Positions 58,235 through 64,000 of a stretch of DNA of 64,000 nucleotides are shown one piece after another. A program made the translations under genes and the position numbers. Location of the stretch: contig NGZR01000003.1 in assembly GCA_002197995.1 (NCBI GenBank), forward strand, positions 3,720,001 to 3,784,000, in the 5' to 3' direction. The stretch's first letter is position 1; each line of letters begins with the position of its first letter. The notes beneath the pieces were generated by a model that was given only the letters and a program-made list of their open reading frames with translations, did no database searches and had not been told where the DNA came from. The stretch comes from Gaeumannomyces sp. JS-464. Its lineage: Eukaryota > Ascomycota > Sordariomycetes > Magnaporthales > Magnaporthaceae.

Positions 58235-60196
58235 TTAATGTAATGGCCTGCTCAATATGTCCATGTTGATGGCCACCCCTTTTTCGCTGTTGCGTGAGGA
58301 ACTCCCAGCAACCGTCGTCGAGGAGCTTCCCGCGCCAAACTGACCGTCGTCCACCAACGGGCCCATAGCCGCAATGTAGTCCGCGGGCCTGACAACAAGC
58401 CCTTGGCCGCTGGACTCCGGGTCCGTTTCGATTACCACCGTCGTCACCAGATCCAGCTGTATCCCACCTAGCGGCCTGTCACCGTTTGAAGCCCGCCCCG
58501 CTGTGCCCCGGAGCGACTCCTGGCTGACACTCCGCTGAGTGCGGTGCGGCCGACTACCGCCTCGCCGTGTGCGCCCGTCCAAGCTATCGACGCCTCCTGC
58601 CGCTGCTCGTCCCATCGTGGCACCCATCTGGAAACGCGAAGATCTCTCCACCAGGACCACCGTCGCAGTCCATCCATGCTGGCCGTAGACTGGCCTTGTC
58701 GACTTCGCTGGCGCGGCGCGTCCCATTCGCAGGCGATGCAGCAATGGGCGGGGTACTGGATCTTCCGCCGCTGCTCCCGGCGGCCCCGGCACCTTGGACC
58801 CAGACCATGTTCCCGTACTTACGGTCCTGGGGTGTGCGCATGAAGCTGAAGGTCTCGAGCCCCAGCGCACCCGCAACCTCGATCGCATCGCCAAAAACGA
58901 CGTCCCGGCGTGTGAAGCCCCACATGAGCACGTCGAGCAAGCCGTTGCCCGCGATGAGGGCGCCCGAGACGCAGAAGTAGGGAATGGATACGTCGACATT
59001 CGTCATGGTCATGATGCGCCCTATTGCCAGCGGCGATGTGAGGACGAGGAAGATAACGGGGTAGGTCAGGAACCCCCAGCTGTATCCGCCGCGGAGAGCC
59101 CCGCCCGTGGTCTTGGAAACGACTTCGGATGCGGTTCCGTCTTCGGCTGCGGCGAGGCTGGGATCGGTTTCCAAACTCCTCTTGGTCAGGCGGAGGAAGA
59201 TTATCAAGTAGACGACGCTCGTCGACGCCAGCGACATAAAAATGAAGAGGTAGTGCGTCAGCAACCTGACGTCGTCGTATTCCTTGTTGATCCAGCACTG
59301 GAATCGCCATAAGCAATGCCAAGTTAGCCACACCAAACGACAAAGGGCCGGAAAGAAGAGTGCAAAGTGCCTGTTGTTACAAGTCCAAGAAGAAAAAGCC
59401 AGTAGATATGCTGTGCGAACGTACCCAAGCCGCTGCGCGCACGTAGAAACCCCCGCCAGACGCACCATTCCTCGTCGCCGCCATCCCAATGGGGACCATA
59501 AGGTAGTCAAAGGCCCAGAGGGCCACGCACGTCAGGATGATGGCGCGCTGAGAGGGCTTCCACCCCTGGATGGCAACCACGTACGTGTGCGCGGCGATGG
59601 CGGTGATGAAGAGGCTGGCAGCCAGGTCCCCGTGGAGACGAACCATCCCTGAGCCCAGCACGTCGGGGTGCCGACGTCGATCCCGTCCTGCACCAGCCAG
59701 ACCGCGTTGAGCAGAAAGGCCATGCTCTGGTGCATGTCGGCCAGCAGCAGGTTGTACAGCAGCACGACGAACTGGTTGGGCTCGTCGGGCGGCGGCGGTG
59801 ATGGTGGCTGCTCGTCGGTAGCAACCCTTTGCGAGTTCTGATGAAATTGCTTCCGGGAGGACGATCCCGGCCTGGCGCCGCTCTCGTTGCGCGAGTCCTC
59901 GGCCTTCGGGACGCCAAGCCGGCCATCACCCCTGCGCTGGAAGTGCTTGGGCGCTAGGCCCAGGGTCAGGTCGACACCGGTGGTGCCGTACTCATCATGC
60001 GGCTCGGTCGGCGGCGTCGTTGTCGTATGTGCCACTGAACCAGCTTGATCGTTAGGTGTATGAAGAGCGCGGTGCTCATGAAGAAGGAGAGGCCGGCGAC
60101 GACAACGACGCTGATGAGGCCGTCGCGGTGGACAGTCGGGAGGCCGACCAGAGAGCCGCTCTCAGGGGCCAGCAGACCCCTGGAGGATTCAGACAT
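58235..60196 (-). CDS. Seven-helix receptor-like membrane protein (fungal GPCR-like), frameshifts
   Basis: ATG 60196 opens MSESSRGLLAPESGSL, then helix 1 (LISVVVVAGLSFFMSTALFI). Later helices are NQFVVLLYNLLLADMHQSMA, a disulfide-type cysteine in DVGTPTCWAQGWFVSTG, LFITAIAAHTYVVAIQGW, AIILTCVALWAFDYLMVPIG and, after a 127-nt intron (59424-59298), LLTHYLFIFMSLASTSVVYL and YPVIFLVLTSPLAIGRI. The order and the GWFVSTGD motif resemble fungal receptor-like proteins of the cAMP-receptor/Git3 type. The frame changes at about 59660 (WFVSTG to DLAASLF, missing G in GGGG), in the first cytosolic loop near 60020, and in the tail near 58660. The ligand is unknown. Any coupling to heterotrimeric G proteins is inference. 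Confidence 0.7.
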
Positions 60197-62683
60197 TTGA
60201 CCTTTTCGGTTAGGCTGCCCAGATGGCTACCAAGGCGGCGGTTGTTTCTCCTCGCGGCAAAGGGCTCGTTTGTTTTTTGAGACTTTGCTAGCTGTCGTCC
60301 TGATCGGTTCGCATCGCGGACGACTCGTTTTGCAGCCGTCAAAAAAATGTATGCCACAAGTCACAACATACGTGGATGACGGTCAATGAATGCGGCGCCG
60401 AGAAGCGGAAGGGCTGCGGAATCACGGGGATGATGAGGGGGCGGCAAGAGCAGACGTTTTGTAAAGAATGGCGACAGCACCCCTGTCCAGATGGCGAGGC
60501 CAGCCATGGGGGGTGGGTGGCATTGCTGACAGAGGTCTGGAAGCCCTTTGCAGTCAAACGCGACGACAATCGCCCCATCCAAAGCACAACCGGGCGCATC
60601 GCCATTCGCTGGCGCTGCGTGGGGCGGGGGAGGTGCTGGAAATTGGCGATCCGCGAGGCCCGTAACCTGAGGAGACACGACTCAGGCCATCGTGCCCGGG
60701 GATCGAGTCAATCGAGCCCCCAGACGAGGCCGCGATCTTGTCCCCACCTCGACTGCACCCAGCCGAGGTGGCGGCAGTGCAAGGAAGGGTCCGCGAGCGA
60801 GTCGTTGCGGCAACAACCAAGGCCCGGTGAAGAGCACTCTCGCGATGGGCTCCCCTGCCTATCCTCGACTTTGTTTCGCCAACTTGGCGCTCAACTTGGG
60901 TGCTGGGCCCCCAGTGGTGATTGCGATGTGCCAGCCGCCAGTGGCCCATCCGCGCTGAGTCGATCCCGCGCTCCGTCTTCTCCATTTTGCGACGGCATTT
61001 CGTTCTTCCTCATCTTGGCGCCCGAAGCTCTTGTTTGAGCTGGGCAAGGGTCCCACCGAATAGGAATGGCGGCACTCCTTCCAAACCCACCACCTAATCC
61101 GAACAAGGCAGGACACAGCCAAGCCTGCCTGCCTCCTTGCGGCACAACAACCAATCGAAGCCAAGTCAGCCCCCAGGCTGCAGCGCTCCGGAGCCCACCT
61201 CCATTGTCGCTTTGAGATGCCTGAATCGCGGCATCGCAGCGTGCGGGGCCTCAGACGACAGGCACGCCGCACACAGCGTCGCACTGCAGGAGAGCTGGAA
61301 AAACGTCAGGGCAGCATACACGTGGATGGGATGTTGCACAGGTTCCAGTGCAGCCCCCAATGGCAGGATTCAACGAGAGAAGCGGCCCACCGGCGAGAGC
61401 GAGATAGGTGGCCGCAGAAGCTGCGAAGCGACCACTGATTCGCGCTCCCCGAATTAGGCACAGTGGGGAGATATCGACAAGTACAGTACATATGGCTTAA
61501 TTTTCGTGGGTACCTTGGTCCTTTCCTTCAAGGACAACCTTCGCGATTGCATCTTCGCAGAACGGAAGGTATACAATATTGAAGAGGGAAAAGCTGTACA
61601 GAATCCTATTGCCATTATTCCCCGATATACCAAACTACCTGTCGTGCAAGTCGAAACAGAATTGATTGTGCACGAGTGCGCTGAAAAAGAGGACCGATCT
61701 TGGGGGGGGAATTGAAAAGGTCACGGCACTTTTGCCAGCTGTGAGGCCCACACGCCCCACACCTCATTGACTCTGGCGCAGTTTCAATCCTTTCTAGCTC
61801 ACCGAACCACTGGCCCGGCAGGCATCCAGCCACGCAGCATCCAGTCGGCCGATACCGGCCTCAGCTGGGGAAATCTCGGGCGCATCGCCAAACGCTAAAG
61901 CATTCAAATGCACTAGACCGGCATTTCCAGACCTTCCAAATCGCCCTGTCAGGGATGCACCGATCCCGACTCGTCCGCCACGTGTCCAAGCTTGCCCAGT
62001 CGGCCAGGTACCGCCTCCATCCCAGGATGCGCCTCCCAGGTCGGCGTTGCTTGATCCAATGAACTATTGTCAGCCTTCTGGAAAACACTCATCCAAACCA
62101 GCGCCGGAACATCTCCGGTGAAACGGCTACCTGGTCATCAGCTAGGCAAAACATGCATAGAAGGGTCTGCCCTGTCCAACCCAGGCTAATTATGGACATC
62201 AAAACCCCGTACACCGACAGCCCAGTCGTCCCCTGAAGTTTACAGGATTATCTACCTAGCCATGCCCTCTCTGCGTGACCTGGGTGCCCTGCGTTGCGCA
62301 TCGGCACAGCAATTTTCAATCAGGGAACCTGCCGCACTGTGATGCTGAAAACACGGCCTTTCGTCAGTCACAAGGCCAAAGTTGGTCGTCAGCGCCCGCA
62401 TATAATTGAAACGCGTCTCTCTACCTTGCCCTCGTTCTTGACAAGGGCTATCACCATTTAATTCCCACGTAAACTGGGCAAGTGAGAAGCACACGCACAG
62501 TCCTGCGAGGGGACATAATGTTAAGAGGATCTTCCGGGCCACGCACCTTTTTTGCTCCCGCACCTACCCTGCCCCACTTTTGGCCCGTGCAACGCCTGTG
62601 CGTTCCGGTTTCGCAGCCCACGTAATTTTGCCTGCAAATTGAACTTGGTGCCATTTTTAATCCATTTTTCAACAATTACCCCT
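60197..62683. other. Gene-poor region
   Basis: About 2.5 kb with no supported gene. It holds the promoter of the receptor-like gene and, to the right, DNA next to the transposon relic. Open frames near 60376-61038 lack any signature. The base composition is mixed. Confidence 0.5.
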
Positions 62684-64000
62684 ATGAACGAAGTGATCAC
62701 GATCTTAAGCGACGACGAGGCCGGGCCGGACGAGGCTAGGCCGGCCTCCGACGAGGCTGCAGCCCCCTTAACGGACTGGGACGGCTTACCCTGGACCGCT
62801 AACCCCGTGGGGGTCCTTTCAACCCTTTACCCTACTTACGAGGCCTTTATGCAGGTTATAAGCGCTTATCTCGACGCTAAAAGGGTTTACGTAACGACCG
62901 TGCGATCGCATTCCAACTTTTAAAAGCCTTAAAAAGCTCGTGGCCGGGTGCTTTTTCCGGCCACGGCCTACAAGCCGCCGGGCCCTCCGTTTACGCACGC
63001 GCATTTCCCAAATTTCCGACTGCACTTACGGTTTTATCGCGTAACGCTTAAACCAACAGGGGTTTTTTAAAACGTTAAAAATGACGAGTTTTACCTATTA
63101 AAACCACGGCCGCCTCCTTTTAAACGCTATAGGGCCCTCCGTTCGCAAGCAGGCCTCGGCCCTTACCGATAGGCATTGGGGTTCCTCGAGCTTTATTCGA
63201 AGATTTTACAGTCCGCACCCGCTAATACTCGACCTTTGCCGCCGCCGCTTTCCCAACGTGCTTTAAAACCTACCAGCGTTATACAAATACAGGGCGGCTT
63301 ACAAAAAAGGTGGGGTTAACGGATATAAGCCTGCCGCGGCCCTCGTGCGGGCCTCGACGACCCGAGGTCGTGTTTAAAGCCTTTAACCCGCCCGATTTCC
63401 TTTAGCGAAACCCAAAACTACTACCACCTTTGCCGACGTTTTGGGTATACGGAAAAGCCGTTCCTTTCTTTAAGCCAACCCGCACTGCCTTCCAAATCGA
63501 CGTTACTACAAAACGAACCGCAACAATATGCACCTTTTACGGCCGTAATTAACCAACGAGCGCATAACGATACCGGCCTTTTAGGGCCTAATAAACAACG
63601 AGACGGAGGAAACCTTCTTTGGCTTTTTGGCGCCCTCCGCGATTTTCTGGCAGCCTTCGAGATTCCGGCCCTAAAGTTGCCCTTACGGACTTAATTCTCG
63701 CATGCGCACCAGCTTTCAGCCTGTTTTCCTTTCGCAAAAATGCAGCTTTGCGTTTATCATATAAACGCCGACGTTGTGCTTTAAATAAAAAAGAAATGGA
63801 GCAAATTTGCGGCCGCGGAAGCCCTCGAAAGGTCTCCTAATTAAACCCCCCAAAACGAGGCCCGGCGAGGGTTGGGGGCCGGGCTAGCCCTAACGAAAGC
63901 GAGGTTAACGAGCTAACGAGGAGGATTTACGTACTTTTAATAACAGTTACCGACGGATTTGGTTTGCCCAAGGCCTGGATGCTTACCAACACGACCCTAC
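62684..64000 (+). mobile_element. Decayed transposon, probably a Mutator-like (MULE) transposase relic
   Basis: An open frame of 79 codons from ATG 62684 (MNEVITILSDDEAGPDEARP) contains PTYEAFMQVISAYL and VTTVRSHSN, patterns seen near the N-terminus of fungal MULE-type transposases. It ends at a stop. The next frame continues with a Cys/Arg-rich piece (KSLKKLVAGCFFRP and ISQISDCTYGFIA) and then VKNDEFYLLKPRPPPF and later segments broken by many stops. The stretch is rich in TpA-type steps and stops such as TAA and TAG, as expected of RIP-mutated repeats. It runs off the window, and no terminal repeats were identified. The family call is tentative. The relic status is fairly sure. Confidence 0.6.

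Noticed and set aside
1..64000. CRISPR arrays, bacterial operons, riboswitches or rRNA genes
   Set aside because: None seen; gene structure is clearly eukaryotic and no regularly spaced direct repeats occur.

Overview
The window is genomic DNA of a filamentous ascomycete, most likely a Sordariomycete near the Sordariales/Chaetomiaceae (inferred from gene content and general resemblance, not from a search). The evidence: short GT-AG introns of about 45-160 nt with CTNAC-like branch sites, GC-rich exons, no operons, fungal-type cellulases with CBM1 modules, Gal4-type zinc-cluster regulators, a HET protein and a decayed transposon. I support 23 protein-coding genes plus one doubtful small gene, and resolve exon-intron joints for most of them.

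Layout. 1-9 kb (secretion and plant biomass): a sugar MFS transporter cut by the window edge, a secreted TAP-like peptidase, a GH12 endoglucanase with CBM1, a small secreted cupin-like protein and a CE1-like esterase. 9-20 kb (housekeeping): a coiled-coil protein, a DRB0094/Rnl2-like RNA ligase, an Sfh1/Snf5 chromatin-remodelling subunit with a GATA-type finger, and a conserved TPR-like protein. 20-33 kb: a cytochrome P450, then two divergent zinc-cluster regulators separated by about 3 kb of non-coding DNA. 33.5-35.3 kb: a GH7 cellobiohydrolase with CBM1, followed by a 3.7 kb gene-poor stretch. 39-47 kb: a single-pass membrane protein, an O-methyltransferase, a HET protein and a second TAP-like peptidase. 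47-64 kb: a cysteine-rich small secreted protein, a SET protein with a signal-like N-terminus, a DUF2828/vWA protein, a tRNA-like relic, a mitochondrial-carrier-like protein, a rhomboid protease, a seven-helix receptor-like protein and a transposon relic at the right edge.

How the genes fit together. The GH7, GH12, CE1-like esterase, sugar transporter and secreted peptidases suit saprotrophic growth on plant litter. The two regulators lie between the GH12/esterase and GH7 regions, so local control is possible, but nothing in the sequence proves it.

An important caveat: about a dozen otherwise convincing genes change reading frame once or more, mostly in C or G runs and usually as if one base were missing. 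The protein signature resumes exactly after each shift. This looks like homopolymer errors in the assembly rather than gene death. I give gene spans across these shifts and name the sites. I saw no clearly new biological system. The best leads are an in-frame TAG inside an otherwise coding and correctly spliced gene, unusual homopolymeric inserts in two enzymes, the secreted-looking SET protein, and a zinc cluster assembled from three exons including a 20-nt micro-exon.
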